The notes: generated by a model not told the origin, from the sequence alone. A stretch of DNA of 57,678 bases from Bacteroidales bacterium (GCA_017527625.1 JAFXPV010000049.1:1-57678); one strand, 5' to 3'; shown: positions 36,119 to 45,900, counted from the first letter of the stretch. Numbers and translations are program-made.

Positions 36119-38031
36119 TACTTGCGCTGAGACTTCTGCTGTTGCTGCTGCATCTTGTAGGCCTCTTCGAGACGCTGCTGGAAACGCGACTTCTTGGGAG
36201 CCTCCTTCGAATCGGCCTTCTGCTTCAGCTGCGCATAGAGTTTGTCTTCATCGATGAACCACTTGCGGATGGCGAAGTTCTGGCCGATGGTGAACAAGTT
36301 GCTCAACAGGTAGTAGTAGCTCAGACCAGACGAGAAGTTGTTGCAGAGGCAGACCATAAAGATGGGCATAAACCATACTGACATAAACTTCATTCCGGGC
36401 ATCTGCTGCGATGAAGCCGCACTGTTGGAATCAAAGGTCATCTTGGAATAAGCCCACATCGAAATACCCATCAGCAATGCGAACAGCGAGATGTGGTTGC
36501 CGTAGAGCGGAATCCTGAAGCCGAAATCGAGGATGGAATCGTAGCAGCTCAGGTCTTCTGCCCAGAGGAAGGGCTGCTGACGGAGCTCGAACGAAGCAGG
36601 GAAGAAACGGAACATCGCGTACAGGAGCGGGAACTGGAAGAGCAGCGGCAGACAGCCGCCCAGAGTGCTCACTCCGGCCTTCCGGTAAAGGTCCATCGTC
36701 GCCTGCTGGCGTTTCATTGCATCCGCTTCCTTGGGATACCTCGCGTTGATCTTCTCGACCTCGGGCTTGAGAACCCTCATCTTGGCAGATGAAGCGTATG
36801 ACTTATAGGTGAAAGGCGAAATCACAAGCTTGAGCATAATGGTCAGGATAAGGATGATCAGACCATAGCTGTTGATGGACTTGTGGAGCCAGTTGAATAC
36901 CGGGATGAGGATAAACTTGTTGATGGAGCCGACCAGCCAGCCTCCGAGAGGGAGCAGCTTGTCGAACTTCATATCGTAGCTCTTGAGGACAGGATAGTGG
37001 TTGGGCACGAAGAAGAACTGGAAACTCTTGACGAAGTCCGCGCTCTTGTCGCCGTATTCCACATTGAGGACGGCGGCGTCGTGCATAAGATATCTGTCGG
37101 GATTGTTCTCAGCGTAGGTATGTCCGCCGACGTCGCCTGAGGCGAAATTGTCGGCAGCCACCAGGATTGACGAGAAGAACTGCTGCTTGAAGGCTACCCA
37201 CTGCGTCTGACCGGCGAGAGACTCGCTGCCTCCGTCCTTGCGCATCGATATTTCCTTCACGTTGTCGTTGTCGGCGTAGCGGAAGTTGACGCTGGAGTAA
37301 TTCTTCTCGTTGTCATAGCCTTTCTCGAGACGGGGCACGTCCCAGGCCCAGGAAATCTTGAAACCGTATGCGCTGCGGGGTATGTATTCGTCCATTCCGA
37401 CGAAATGCAGGTCCATATTCACGAAATAGTCGTCTTCCGACAGGGTGTACAGATTCTCGATGTAAGAGTTCTCGTCGAAATAAAGACGCATAGCCACGCT
37501 GTGCGGAGTGGTGGTGACGACGCGGTAGTTGAAGTCCATCGTGTTGATGTACTGGCCTGCGTCGAGCTCGATGTCGAAGGTGCTGTTGCGGCGCTGGTCT
37601 ATCAGATAGAGGGCCGTGCTGTCATATTTGTAGTAATCCTTGATGAGCACGTCTGCCACCTGGGCACCTCGCGTCGCGATGCCCACCTTGACCTTGGCAT
37701 TCTCCAGGTAGAAGATTTCGCTTTCGGCCTCGGCGGCAGCCGCGTTGAGGAAATCGCTTTTGTAGAGCTGGTCTTCTGCAACTGTGACGATGCTGTCAGC
37801 CTCGGCGACAGCCTCACCTTCAGCGAGAATCCTGACGATTTCCAGGGAATCAGCCTCGGGATGGGCCTTGGCTGCGGCCCTGAAGGCTTCAGCCCTGTCT
37901 ATCGAGTCCTGGATACGCTCCTGCTCAAGCCTTGCGGCCTGCTGCTTGGAGTATTGACGGTTGTTATACCAGCTGAACGCAAAAAGGATCAGACCGATGA
38001 GGGCGAATCCGATGAGGCTTTTCTTATCCAT
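36118..38031 (-). CDS. yidC: Membrane protein insertase YidC
   Basis: YidC inserts and folds inner-membrane proteins with or without SecYEG. The 637-residue Gram-negative form has an N-terminal membrane helix (5-22), a large periplasmic beta-sandwich domain (to about 340), and the conserved C-terminal core with five helices (YGLIILILTIMLKLVISPFTY, MPGMKFMSVWFMPIFM). A basic tail of Q, K and R ends the protein, as expected for ribosome contact. It overlaps DUF349 by 8 nt. Confidence 0.96.
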   Translation of the reverse strand: MDKKSLIGFALIGLILFAFSWYNNRQYSKQQAARLEQERIQDSIDRAEAFRAAAKAHPEADSLEIVRILAEGEAVAEADSIVTVAEDQLYKSDFLNAAAAEAESEIFYLENAKVKVGIATRGAQVADVLIKDYYKYDSTALYLIDQRRNSTFDIELDAGQYINTMDFNYRVVTTTPHSVAMRLYFDENSYIENLYTLSEDDYFVNMDLHFVGMDEYIPRSAYGFKISWAWDVPRLEKGYDNEKNYSSVNFRYADNDNVKEISMRKDGGSESLAGQTQWVAFKQQFFSSILVAADNFASGDVGGHTYAENNPDRYLMHDAAVLNVEYGDKSADFVKSFQFFFVPNHYPVLKSYDMKFDKLLPLGGWLVGSINKFILIPVFNWLHKSINSYGLIILILTIMLKLVISPFTYKSYASSAKMRVLKPEVEKINARYPKEADAMKRQQATMDLYRKAGVSTLGGCLPLLFQFPLLYAMFRFFPASFELRQQPFLWAEDLSCYDSILDFGFRIPLYGNHISLFALLMGISMWAYSKMTFDSNSAASSQQMPGMKFMSVWFMPIFMVCLCNNFSSGLSYYYLLSNLFTIGQNFAIRKWFIDEDKLYAQLKQKADSKEAPKKSRFQQRLEEAYKMQQQQQKSQRK

Positions 38032-39943
38032 TCTCCTGCTCGCTATCCTTTTCGTCCATCGATTTTATCTTCTTCTCAAGGTCTGCAAGCTCTTGTTTGG
38101 CCACTTCTATCTTGCTTGACAGATCTGCCAGGAGTTTGTCCGCATTCTTGCTCTTTGCGAAGAAACCCATATTGTTCTCCCAGGTAGCGATATCCTGCTC
38201 CATCTTGAGGAACTTCTGGATGAGACGGTCTTTCTCGGTAACGACTTTGTTGTAAGTCTTGGCGTGCTGATCGCCATAACGTTTCTTGAAGCGGGATACG
38301 CGGTCCGAAGGCTCGGCGACAGCGCCGAACTTGTCGCTCAGGGCTTTGTTGTAAGCGTTCTGGACAGTTGCCTTGTCCTTCAGCGGCACGAAGCCGATTT
38401 CGTTCCAGCGGGCCTGGAATGCTGCCAGAGCATCCTTGTCGGCGTCGGTGCCGGCGAGTTCGTATGCGTTGATCTCGTCGATGACTGCGTTCTTGGCGGC
38501 CAGGTTGTCGTCATACTTGCTGTCCTGGTCTGAGAAGTGCTTGTCGCGGTTCTCGAAGAAAGCGTCGCAGGCGGCGCGGAAACGCTTCCATATCTGCTCT
38601 GACTTCTTGCGTGAAACCGGGCCGATCTCCTTCCACTGTTTCTGGAGGCTGATGAGGTAGTCGGAAGTCTTTTTCCACTCAGTGCTGTTGATCACAGCTT
38701 CAGCCTGCTCGCACAGGGCTACCTTCTTTTCCATATTCTCCTGCATCTGATCCTTGAATCCTGAGTAGAAATCCCTCTTGGAAGCATAGAACTTGTCGCA
38801 GGCGGCGCGGAAACGTTCGTATATCTTCTGGTTTTCCTTCTTGGAAGCGAAACCGATGGTGCGCCACTCTTTCTGGATGTTCTCGATCTCCTTTGAAAGG
38901 GCGTTCCAGGTGTTGGAATCCTTGACCTCACGGGCGGCAATCTCCTCTACCTTCTCGCAAAGGGCCGTCTTGGCTTCGAGATTCTGCTGCTGGTTGCCTT
39001 TCTGGGACTCGAAATATGCCTGATGCTTCTTGTTAACGACTGAAGTGGCTGCCTTGAACCTCTCCCAGATTGACTCGCGGTGAGCCTTGTCCACCGGGCC
39101 GAACTCCTTCCACTCGTCGTGGAGTTTCTGGATCTCGCGGAAAGCGGCTACTGCGTTGTCGCTGTCGGCAAGAGCCTCTGCCCTTTCGCAGAGTTTCTCC
39201 TTGGCCTCGAGATTCTTCTTGAAATCGAGGTCGCGCAGCTCGCGGTTGATCTTCACGTAGTCATAGAAAGCCTCTACATAGTGGCTGTAAGTCTCGTAGA
39301 GGTCCTTGGCCTTGGTGGGAGGAACTGCGCCGGCTGCACGCCATCTGTTCTGCAGCTCCCTGAATGCGGGATATGCGGTGCCGAGGTCGCCGGGATTCTC
39401 GACGAGCACCTTGAGCTCATCGATGATCTTGCTCTTGGCTTCGTAGTTCTCTTCTTTCTTCTGGTTGAGCTCCTGGACGTATTTGACCCTGACGGTCTTA
39501 TACTGGCCATAGAGATCCTTGAACCCCCTTTCCAACTCTGCAAAAGGATTGGCAGACACCTCTTCGCCTTCCTGAGGGGCTACAACCTCGGGGGCTGCGG
39601 CTTGCTCGGCATCGGCTGCTGCCTCGACGGCTGTATCGACTGCATCTGCTGCAGCTTCAGCGGCCTGCTCAGCCTGCTGGGCTACGGCCGTGACTGCGGG
39701 CTGGAAGCCGGCGGCTATCTTTTCCTTCTTGAGGGTCTTGTAGAACGCAGTCTTGATACCTTCGGCATATTTATAAAGCTGCTGCACGTCACCCTTGTCC
39801 AGCAGTTCCTGGAAAAGGTCGACGAGTTCCTTCAGTCCTTTGTTGGAATAATCAATAATCTCTTCAGTTTCCTGGTTCATAACGACGGGTTGCTCCACGT
39901 TTTCTGCAACTTCTGAAGCAATCGGTTTCATATCTTCACTCAT
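38024..39943 (-). CDS. DUF349 repeat protein
   Basis: The 639-residue cytoplasmic protein consists of an acidic, alanine-rich N-terminal part (to about 120) and several helical DUF349 repeats, recognisable by recurring W-(K/R)-x-(I/A)-G/F-P...K....W.RF(K/R)AA patterns, then a C-terminal coiled coil. Function is unknown. It is conserved in Bacteroidota and here leads the yidC-yggS transcript. The ATG at 39943 was preferred to a TTG three codons earlier. Confidence 0.88.
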   Translation of the reverse strand: MSEDMKPIASEVAENVEQPVVMNQETEEIIDYSNKGLKELVDLFQELLDKGDVQQLYKYAEGIKTAFYKTLKKEKIAAGFQPAVTAVAQQAEQAAEAAADAVDTAVEAAADAEQAAAPEVVAPQEGEEVSANPFAELERGFKDLYGQYKTVRVKYVQELNQKKEENYEAKSKIIDELKVLVENPGDLGTAYPAFRELQNRWRAAGAVPPTKAKDLYETYSHYVEAFYDYVKINRELRDLDFKKNLEAKEKLCERAEALADSDNAVAAFREIQKLHDEWKEFGPVDKAHRESIWERFKAATSVVNKKHQAYFESQKGNQQQNLEAKTALCEKVEEIAAREVKDSNTWNALSKEIENIQKEWRTIGFASKKENQKIYERFRAACDKFYASKRDFYSGFKDQMQENMEKKVALCEQAEAVINSTEWKKTSDYLISLQKQWKEIGPVSRKKSEQIWKRFRAACDAFFENRDKHFSDQDSKYDDNLAAKNAVIDEINAYELAGTDADKDALAAFQARWNEIGFVPLKDKATVQNAYNKALSDKFGAVAEPSDRVSRFKKRYGDQHAKTYNKVVTEKDRLIQKFLKMEQDIATWENNMGFFAKSKNADKLLADLSSKIEVAKQELADLEKKIKSMDEKDSEQENG

Positions 39944-39968
39944 GGGGTTCAAATGTTAATTAAGCTTG

Positions 39969-39976
39969 CAAATATA
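39969..39976 (-). promoter_or_regulatory. -7 box of DUF349-yidC-yggS
   Basis: The minus strand reads TATATTTG, an exact match with about 20 nt of leader. It is opposed to the trmD box exactly 30 bp away. Confidence 0.65.
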
Positions 39977-39998
39977 ATCAAATTCTGATTTAAATGCG

Positions 39999-40006
39999 TA
40001 TTTTTG
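39999..40006 (+). promoter_or_regulatory. -7 box of trmD (leaderless start)
   Basis: TATTTTTG is an exact match ending 5 nt before the trmD ATG at 40012, so the transcript should begin at or next to the start codon. Confidence 0.65.
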
Positions 40007-40011
40007 CACAT

Positions 40012-40689
40012 ATGAGGATTGATATTCTATCTGCCGTTCCGGAATTGCTGGAAAGCCCGCTGAATTACTCCATTGTGAAACGGGCGAAAGACAAGGGGCT
40101 CGTGGACATCCACATCCACAACATCCGTGACTACGGTCTCGGCAATTACCGCCAGATCGACGACTACGCCTATGGCGGAGACGCCGGTATGGTTATGATG
40201 GTCGAGCCCATCTTCAATATTATAGACAAGCTCAAGAAGGAGCGTGCCTACGACGAGGTCATATACACCTCCCCCGACGGACACATCCTGGACCAGGCCT
40301 GTGCCAACCACCTGAGCTGCCTGGAGAACATCATCATCCTGTGCGGCCATTACAAGGGCATAGACCAGCGCATCCGCGACCATCTCATCACGCTCGAGAT
40401 CTCAGCCGGAGACTACGTCCTCAGCGGAGGGGAACTGCCGGCCGCAATCATCACCGACGCTGTGGTCCGCCTCATCCCCGGAGCCCTGGGCGACGAAACC
40501 TCCGCCCTGTCCGACTCTTTCCAGGACGAACTGCTCTCCCCTCCCATCTACACCCGGCCTGCCGATTTCAACGGCTGGAAGGTGCCTGACGTCCTTCTGA
40601 GCGGCAATCCTAAGCTCATCAAGGCGTGGCAGGACGAGCAGGCTCTCGAAAGGACCAGGAAACTTCGCCCCGGACTTCTGAAAAAATAA
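40012..40689 (+). CDS. trmD: tRNA (guanine37-N1)-methyltransferase
   Basis: The SAM-dependent SPOUT enzyme makes m1G37 in tRNAs and prevents frameshifting. The 225 residues begin [13 protein letters not shown] and carry [10 protein letters not shown], the knotted SAM site [12 protein letters not shown] and [11 protein letters not shown], and the C-terminal [18 protein letters not shown]. An in-frame ATG at 39994 lies upstream of the -7 box and cannot be in the mRNA, so ATG 40012 is used. Confidence 0.96.
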   Translation: MRIDILSAVPELLESPLNYSIVKRAKDKGLVDIHIHNIRDYGLGNYRQIDDYAYGGDAGMVMMVEPIFNIIDKLKKERAYDEVIYTSPDGHILDQACANHLSCLENIIILCGHYKGIDQRIRDHLITLEISAGDYVLSGGELPAAIITDAVVRLIPGALGDETSALSDSFQDELLSPPIYTRPADFNGWKVPDVLLSGNPKLIKAWQDEQALERTRKLRPGLLKK

Positions 40690-40712
40690 TTGAATTTGCT
40701 CATCAAAAATTG

Positions 40713-40720
40713 TATTTTTG
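40713..40720 (+). promoter_or_regulatory. -33/-7 promoter of the Cys-rich lipoprotein gene
   Basis: TATTTTTG is an exact -7 match and TTG at 40690-40692 sits 20 nt upstream, the expected -33 spacing. The leader is about 28 nt. Confidence 0.7.
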
Positions 40721-40753
40721 CATAAGTGAATTAACAAACAAACACTTTTAGCA

Positions 40754-40966
40754 ATGAAAAAGGCGATTTTTGCATTATTGGTACTGGCGTGCATAGCCGG
40801 TATGACCAGTTGCACAAAGAAATGCTACTGCAAGGCCACCCTCAACGGCGAGGAGCTCGCAGGCAAGACCATAGACAATGACAGCGGCAAGGCTTGCAGC
40901 ACTTACAACTACAAGGCTACTGTCCTTGGACAAGCAGTTGAATTCAAATGCACAATGAGTCTCTAA
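40754..40966 (+). CDS. Small Cys-rich lipoprotein
   Basis: The 70-residue protein has a signal peptide with lipobox-like GMTSC (lipid Cys20). The mature part of 50 residues carries four more cysteines (C24, C26, C48, C66), enough for two disulfides, and no recognised family. Its last 19 bp overlap the start of the MauE-thioredoxin gene, so the two are translationally coupled and the lipoprotein may be its substrate or partner. Function unknown. Confidence 0.75.
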   Translation: MKKAIFALLVLACIAGMTSCTKKCYCKATLNGEELAGKTIDNDSGKACSTYNYKATVLGQAVEFKCTMSL

Positions 40967-41838
40967 AGATTTTCCTCAGGGAACTCCTGGGACTCGTTTT
41001 CATATTATCGGCGGTCGCCAAGCTGGCGGGCGCCGATAATTTTGAATTGTACGTCTTCAGTCTCGGATGGTTCCCCCTGGGGGCTTCGTTCGTAATTGCG
41101 AGGCTGGTCATCGCCGCGGAGCTTTTCCTCGGCGTATGGCTGATGCTGAACACACACCCGAAGGCAGCCCTCAAGCTGGCCGTGGCGATGCTCGCCGGCT
41201 TTTCTGCCTTCCTTGTCATTATGATAATCAAAGGCAGCCGCGACAACTGCCACTGCTTCGGCGACCTGGTGGATTTCACCCCCGTGCAGTCTTTCATCAA
41301 GAATGCAGTGCTTCTGGCAGTCGCCCTGCTGTCCCTGCGCGCCAGACCTTTCAACATCCCCCGCAGGAACCTTATCGCCGCAGCGGCAGCCGCAGCCTCA
41401 CTGGCAGCGGTATTCATAATCTCCCCTCCCGACAATTTCAGGTACTCCAGCTACTCTGTCGACGGCTTCAGCCAGGAGGCTTTCGACAAGGCTGTCGAAG
41501 ACGGCCTTATTGACCCGGAGCTTGCCGAAGGCGACGACATAACCTGCTTTTTCAGCTTCGGCTGCGAATTCTGCCATATGACGGCCAAAAAACTCAGCGT
41601 GATGCTCCAGCGAGGGGCCTTCCCGGGGGCTGACGTCAATGTGGTCGTGGCAGGCAGACTCGACGACTTCGCTGCCGACGCAGCAGCCTTCTTTGCGGAT
41701 TCACAACTGCCTTACAACCGCATAGACTCCCTGGCAGCCAACACTTTCCTCAGGATAACGAACGGCCACTACCCCGTCGTGGTCCACACCGGCGACGGGC
41801 GTCTGATCGAGCAGTGGTCCTATCGTGACCTGCACTAG
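40948..41838 (+). CDS. MauE/DoxX-type membrane protein fused to a thioredoxin-like domain
   Basis: The 296-residue protein has four membrane helices in residues 1-130 with the MauE/DoxX marks LGLVFILSAVAKL and NCHCFGD (C101, C103), a further hydrophobic segment near 142-158, and a C-terminal extracytoplasmic thioredoxin-like domain. The latter has CEFC (C206, C209), an extra C200, and a likely cis-proline in HYPVVV (P276). It is probably a transmembrane thiol-disulfide relay acting on periplasmic proteins. Direction (oxidation or reduction) is unknown. Its TAG stop shares a CTAG with the opposing DUF4301 stop. Confidence 0.8.
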   Translation: MHNESLKIFLRELLGLVFILSAVAKLAGADNFELYVFSLGWFPLGASFVIARLVIAAELFLGVWLMLNTHPKAALKLAVAMLAGFSAFLVIMIIKGSRDNCHCFGDLVDFTPVQSFIKNAVLLAVALLSLRARPFNIPRRNLIAAAAAAASLAAVFIISPPDNFRYSSYSVDGFSQEAFDKAVEDGLIDPELAEGDDITCFFSFGCEFCHMTAKKLSVMLQRGAFPGADVNVVVAGRLDDFAADAAAFFADSQLPYNRIDSLAANTFLRITNGHYPVVVHTGDGRLIEQWSYRDLH

Positions 41839-43325
41839 CCCTGATGCTCCTTGCGCAGGAGGTCGAGGACCGTCTTCACAGGATTGAAAGTAATCAGCGG
41901 GACATCCACGAACTGGGTGTTCCAGTCTGACATCGCGCCGTTCCACAGACCGGGCAGCTCCAGAGCCTTCAGGCTGCGTCCTTCATAACTCTTGGCTGAG
42001 ATGAAACCGGCCTGGGGGTCGACGAAGCGCTTGAGGTCGAACTTGCCGCCCTTGTAGTTCATAGGGCTGCATACGAGATCCACCGGATTGAAATGGGTGC
42101 CGGCGGCGAACAGCCCTGCCGTGGCGGGATCGTTCGCATTGAGCTGGACACTTTCGAGGATCTGGAGGGATGTGGCTCCGTCGCGGTCGCGGACGATGAA
42201 CGGACCGCCGCCGGGCTCACCCAGGTTGCGGACCATACCGCAGACCCTGATGGGGCGGTTAAGCTTGGCGTGGATGCGGGCCAGCATCCTGCGCTTGGAC
42301 GAGTCGAAATCCTTCTCGGGGAATGTGACGCAGAATTCCTTGTCGAGGAAATCCACCATCTCCCAGATGAATTCGCTGTCGTCGCAGCCTTCGTCGATGC
42401 GGCGCAGATAGTCGAAGACGCGGCTTCGCAGCTGCAGCAGCCGGCCGGCAAGAAGTTTCTTCCAGAGCACCGTCTGCTCTATTCCGCTCTGGTGGATGAC
42501 ATTGTCGATATTTTTGATGACTATGACGTCGGAAGAAATCTCATCGACATTCTCTATCAGCGCACCGTGGCCTCCGGGACGGAACAGGAGGCTGCCGTCA
42601 GCCTTGCGGAAAGGGGTGTTGTCCTCATTGACCGCGATGGTGTCCGTAGACTTGCGCTGGAGGGTGAACTTGACATCGTAGGTCACCCCGAAGAGAGCCT
42701 CATATTTAGCCTTCACGCTCTCATACAAGGCTTTGTATGCATCCAGATGCTCGGGAGAGACAGAGTAGATGAGATTTACCTTGCCCTCGGCATCCCTGGC
42801 ATACAGAGCACCCTCGACCAGGTGCTCCTCGAAGGCGGTGCGGCTGCCGTCCGGATATCTGTGGAAGCTGACCTGTCCCTTTGATTTGCTGCCATAGCCA
42901 AGGCCATCTTCCTTCAGGGTCTCGGCCAGTATGCCCTCGTCATCCTTGCCGTCGAATTTCTCCTTGTCGTAGAAAGCGAATTCGGTGATATGACGGCAGA
43001 AGCGTTCAGCCGGAGAACCGGCCGGCAGCTTACCTCCCTTCTCAAGGATATCCAAGCCGTTGAACAGGTCCTTGAACATCCTGGAAGCAGCGCCGCTGGC
43101 AGGGACGAACTTCGTCACCTTGGCCCCTGACTCTTCGAGAGCTTTGAGGGCGGCGGCCCTGTCGTTTTCGTCGAGCACAGTAATGCCTTTCTCTTCAGTA
43201 GCAGCGTTGATTACGTCCAGAAAAGGGAAGCCTGTCCTGAAGGCTTCCAACTGTGAATTGAGTTTGTCCTGCGAAATGCCGAGGCGTTCGAGTTGTAACA
43301 GATCTTTTTCTTCCATATATGTCAT
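41835..43325 (-). CDS. DUF4301 protein
   Basis: The 496-residue cytoplasmic protein matches the Bacteroidota DUF4301 family: FVPASGAASRMFKDL near residue 75, RPGGHGALIENV, CGMVRNLGEPGGGPF and HFNPVDLVCSPMNYKGGKFDL. The first and second motifs recall nucleotide-sugar pyrophosphorylases, but the function is not established. Another ATG three codons inside (43316) is possible. The upstream TAACTTTA (43345-43352) is one mismatch from the -7 consensus. Confidence 0.85.
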   Translation of the reverse strand: MTYMEEKDLLQLERLGISQDKLNSQLEAFRTGFPFLDVINAATEEKGITVLDENDRAAALKALEESGAKVTKFVPASGAASRMFKDLFNGLDILEKGGKLPAGSPAERFCRHITEFAFYDKEKFDGKDDEGILAETLKEDGLGYGSKSKGQVSFHRYPDGSRTAFEEHLVEGALYARDAEGKVNLIYSVSPEHLDAYKALYESVKAKYEALFGVTYDVKFTLQRKSTDTIAVNEDNTPFRKADGSLLFRPGGHGALIENVDEISSDVIVIKNIDNVIHQSGIEQTVLWKKLLAGRLLQLRSRVFDYLRRIDEGCDDSEFIWEMVDFLDKEFCVTFPEKDFDSSKRRMLARIHAKLNRPIRVCGMVRNLGEPGGGPFIVRDRDGATSLQILESVQLNANDPATAGLFAAGTHFNPVDLVCSPMNYKGGKFDLKRFVDPQAGFISAKSYEGRSLKALELPGLWNGAMSDWNTQFVDVPLITFNPVKTVLDLLRKEHQG

Positions 43326-43344
43326 TATTTCATATCCGATTCCA

Positions 43345-43352
43345 TAAAGTTA
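43345..43352 (-). promoter_or_regulatory. Candidate -7 box of DUF4301
   Basis: The minus strand reads TAACTTTA, one mismatch from TAnnTTTG, 19 nt before the ATG. It is opposed to the lysA box 31 bp away. Confidence 0.45.
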
Positions 43353-43375
43353 AGTTTTTTTCTCATTTAAATGAC

Positions 43376-43383
43376 TATTTTTG
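43376..43383 (+). promoter_or_regulatory. -7 box of lysA operon
   Basis: TATTTTTG is an exact match, 18 nt before the lysA ATG. A TTG start at 43381 lies inside the box and is excluded. Confidence 0.65.
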
Positions 43384-43401
43384 TCGGCAAAATGCCATAG
43401 A

Positions 43402-44559
43402 ATGATTAACCAACGCGCACTTCAGTCCTTCGACAGAATCGAGACCCCGTTCTTCTATTACGATATGGACGTTCTCCGCAGCACTGTCGACAAATTCGCT
43501 TCCACGCTTGGCAAGTTCGGCATAACAGCCCATTACGCGATCAAAGCGAACTCCAACGACCGGATACTGAAAACCATCAGCGGCGCAGGCCTGCAGGCCG
43601 AGTGCGCCACTGGCAATGAAATCACCCTCGCCATTGCCAACGGCTTCGCTCCCGGCGGCATCTTCTTCGACGGCGTGGCCAAGACCGACAAGGAAATAGT
43701 CACCGCCCTGAAAGCCGGAGTCGAGATATTCAACTGCGAGAGTATCCAGGAGCTCGAAGTAATCGACGCGATAGCAGGCGGAATGGGTCTTAAAGCAGCC
43801 ATAGCCATAAGGGTCAATCCCGACGTTGACGCACATACCCACAAATACATCACCACCGGCACCGAGGAAGACAAGTTCGGCATCAGTTCCTGGGCTTTCG
43901 ACCAGCTGTTCGCCACTCTCTCCCGCTGCCGCAACCTGGATTTCCGCGGCATCCATATGCACGCAGGCTCGCAGATCACGGATATGGGCGTCTACGCGCA
44001 GCTCGCAGCAAGGGTGCTCGAGTTCGAAAACGTGTTTGAAGAGCACGGCTTCAAAGTCTCTCTGATCAACCTCGGCGGAGGCCTCGGCGTGGACTATGGC
44101 GACCCTCTGGGCAACTGGATGCCCGACATCGAGGGGCTGGCCGGGGCGATTGCGAAGAATCTACCGCTCAGGCCGGGCCAGAGCGTACATATCGAGCCGG
44201 GCAGGGCCCTGGTAGCGCAGTGCGGGCACATCATCAGCCGCGTGGTCTATGTCAAGTCAGGGCTGAAGAAGAAATTCGCCATACTCGACTGCGGAATGCA
44301 CACCCTCATCCGTCCGGCACTGTACCAGGCAAAGCATCTGGTGGAGAACCTGTCTTGCAGGCAGCCGCTGGAGAAGTACGATGTCGTGGGCTGCGTCTGC
44401 GAATCGAGCGACACTTTCGCGAAGGATTTCGAGGGAGGGGCTCCGCACCGCGGTGATTTGTTCGCCATCCACAGCGCCGGCGCCTACGGACAGGTTATGA
44501 ATATGAGATATCTGCAGAGAGATCTTGCTCCCGCAGTATATTCGGATGATATAAAGTAA
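43402..44559 (+). CDS. lysA: Diaminopimelate decarboxylase
   Basis: This fold-III PLP enzyme converts meso-diaminopimelate to L-lysine, the last step of lysine synthesis. The 385 residues show the PLP lysine K48 in HYAIKAN, HMHAGSQI, LGGGLGVDYG, IEPGRALVA, and CESSDTFA with the conserved cysteine of the second subunit site. The ATG at 43402 follows the promoter. It is first in an operon with ffh, folD and galM. Confidence 0.94.
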   Translation: MINQRALQSFDRIETPFFYYDMDVLRSTVDKFASTLGKFGITAHYAIKANSNDRILKTISGAGLQAECATGNEITLAIANGFAPGGIFFDGVAKTDKEIVTALKAGVEIFNCESIQELEVIDAIAGGMGLKAAIAIRVNPDVDAHTHKYITTGTEEDKFGISSWAFDQLFATLSRCRNLDFRGIHMHAGSQITDMGVYAQLAARVLEFENVFEEHGFKVSLINLGGGLGVDYGDPLGNWMPDIEGLAGAIAKNLPLRPGQSVHIEPGRALVAQCGHIISRVVYVKSGLKKKFAILDCGMHTLIRPALYQAKHLVENLSCRQPLEKYDVVGCVCESSDTFAKDFEGGAPHRGDLFAIHSAGAYGQVMNMRYLQRDLAPAVYSDDIK

Positions 44560-44575
44560 ACAGAAAAACACGCTT

Positions 44576-45898
44576 ATGTTTGAAAATCTAACTGACAGAC
44601 TGGAGAAGTCGTTCAAGCTAATCAAGGGACAGGGTAAAATTACGGAAATAAACATTTCCGAGACGATGAAGGATGTGCGCAAGGCCCTTCTCGACGCCGA
44701 TGTCAGCTACAAGATCGCAAAAAGCTTCTGCGACGAAGTGAAGCAGAAAGCTCTCGGACAGGATGTCCTCAAGGCCGTCCGCCCCGAGCAGATGATAGTC
44801 AAGATAGTTCACGACGAACTGGCTGCCCTGATGGGCAGCGAGCACAGCGATATCAACATCAAAGGCCATCCCGGCATAGTGCTGGTCAGCGGTCTGCAGG
44901 GTTCCGGTAAGACCACGTTCTGCGGCAAGCTGGCGCTCAACTGCAAGAGCAAGAGAAGCCAGCAGGTGCTGCTGGTGGCAGGCGACGTATACCGCCCGGC
45001 CGCCATCGACCAGTTAAAGGTGCTTGCTGAGCAGATCGGCGTGCCGGTATACACCGAAGAAGGCGTCAAGGATCCCGTGGGTATAGCCCGCCGTGCCATT
45101 GAACACGCCCGCAAGGAAGGTTATTCCCTCGTCATCGTCGATACCGCCGGCCGTCTTGCCGTGGATGAGCAGATGATGGATGAGATCGCCGCCATCAAGA
45201 AGGCCGTCAACCCGACGGAGACTCTGTTCGTAGTCGACGCAATGACCGGTCAGGACGCAGTCGAGACTGCCAAGGCTTTCAACGACCGCCTCGACTTCGA
45301 CGGAGTCGTCCTCACCAAGATGGACGGTGACACCCGCGGCGGTGCCGCCCTCAGCATCAAGGCAGTCGTCGGCAAGCCCATCAAGTTCATAAGCTCAGGC
45401 GAGAAGATGGAGGCCCTCGACATATTCTACCCTGCCCGTATCGCCGACCGTATTCTCGGTATGGGTGACGTCGTATCCTTCGTGGAGAAGGCCCAGGAGC
45501 AGTTCGACGAGGAGGAGGCCCGCAAGCTTCACAAGAAACTCGCCCACGACCAGTTCACCATCACCGACTTCTACCAGCAGATACAGCAGATCAAGAAGAT
45601 GGGCAACATCAAGGACCTGGCTTCGATGATTCCCGGAATGGGCAAGATGCTCAAGGACGTGGACATCGACAATTCGTCGTTCAAGAGCATAGAGGCCATC
45701 ATCCAGTCGATGACTGTGCTGGAGCGTGAGAATCCCAACATCATCAACGGAAGCCGCCGCCGCAGGATCGCAGCGGGCAGCGGCACCTCCATCGAGGAGG
45801 TCAACCGCCTGCTGAAGCAGTTCGAGCAGACCCGCAAGATGATGAAGACCGTAGCCGGCGGTCCGGCTGCCAGAATGATGAAGAAAAAACGCAGATAA
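44576..45898 (+). CDS. ffh: Signal recognition particle protein Ffh
   Basis: The SRP GTPase targets nascent membrane proteins to FtsY. The 440 residues comprise the N domain, the G domain with GLQGSGKTT (106-114), DTAGRL and [13 protein letters not shown], and the methionine-rich M domain ([18 protein letters not shown]) that binds 4.5S RNA. The 4.5S RNA gene was not found in the window. It begins 16 nt after lysA and ends 2 nt before folD. Confidence 0.97.
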   Translation: MFENLTDRLEKSFKLIKGQGKITEINISETMKDVRKALLDADVSYKIAKSFCDEVKQKALGQDVLKAVRPEQMIVKIVHDELAALMGSEHSDINIKGHPGIVLVSGLQGSGKTTFCGKLALNCKSKRSQQVLLVAGDVYRPAAIDQLKVLAEQIGVPVYTEEGVKDPVGIARRAIEHARKEGYSLVIVDTAGRLAVDEQMMDEIAAIKKAVNPTETLFVVDAMTGQDAVETAKAFNDRLDFDGVVLTKMDGDTRGGAALSIKAVVGKPIKFISSGEKMEALDIFYPARIADRILGMGDVVSFVEKAQEQFDEEEARKLHKKLAHDQFTITDFYQQIQQIKKMGNIKDLASMIPGMGKMLKDVDIDNSSFKSIEAIIQSMTVLERENPNIINGSRRRRIAAGSGTSIEEVNRLLKQFEQTRKMMKTVAGGPAARMMKKKRR

Positions 45899-45900
45899 CT

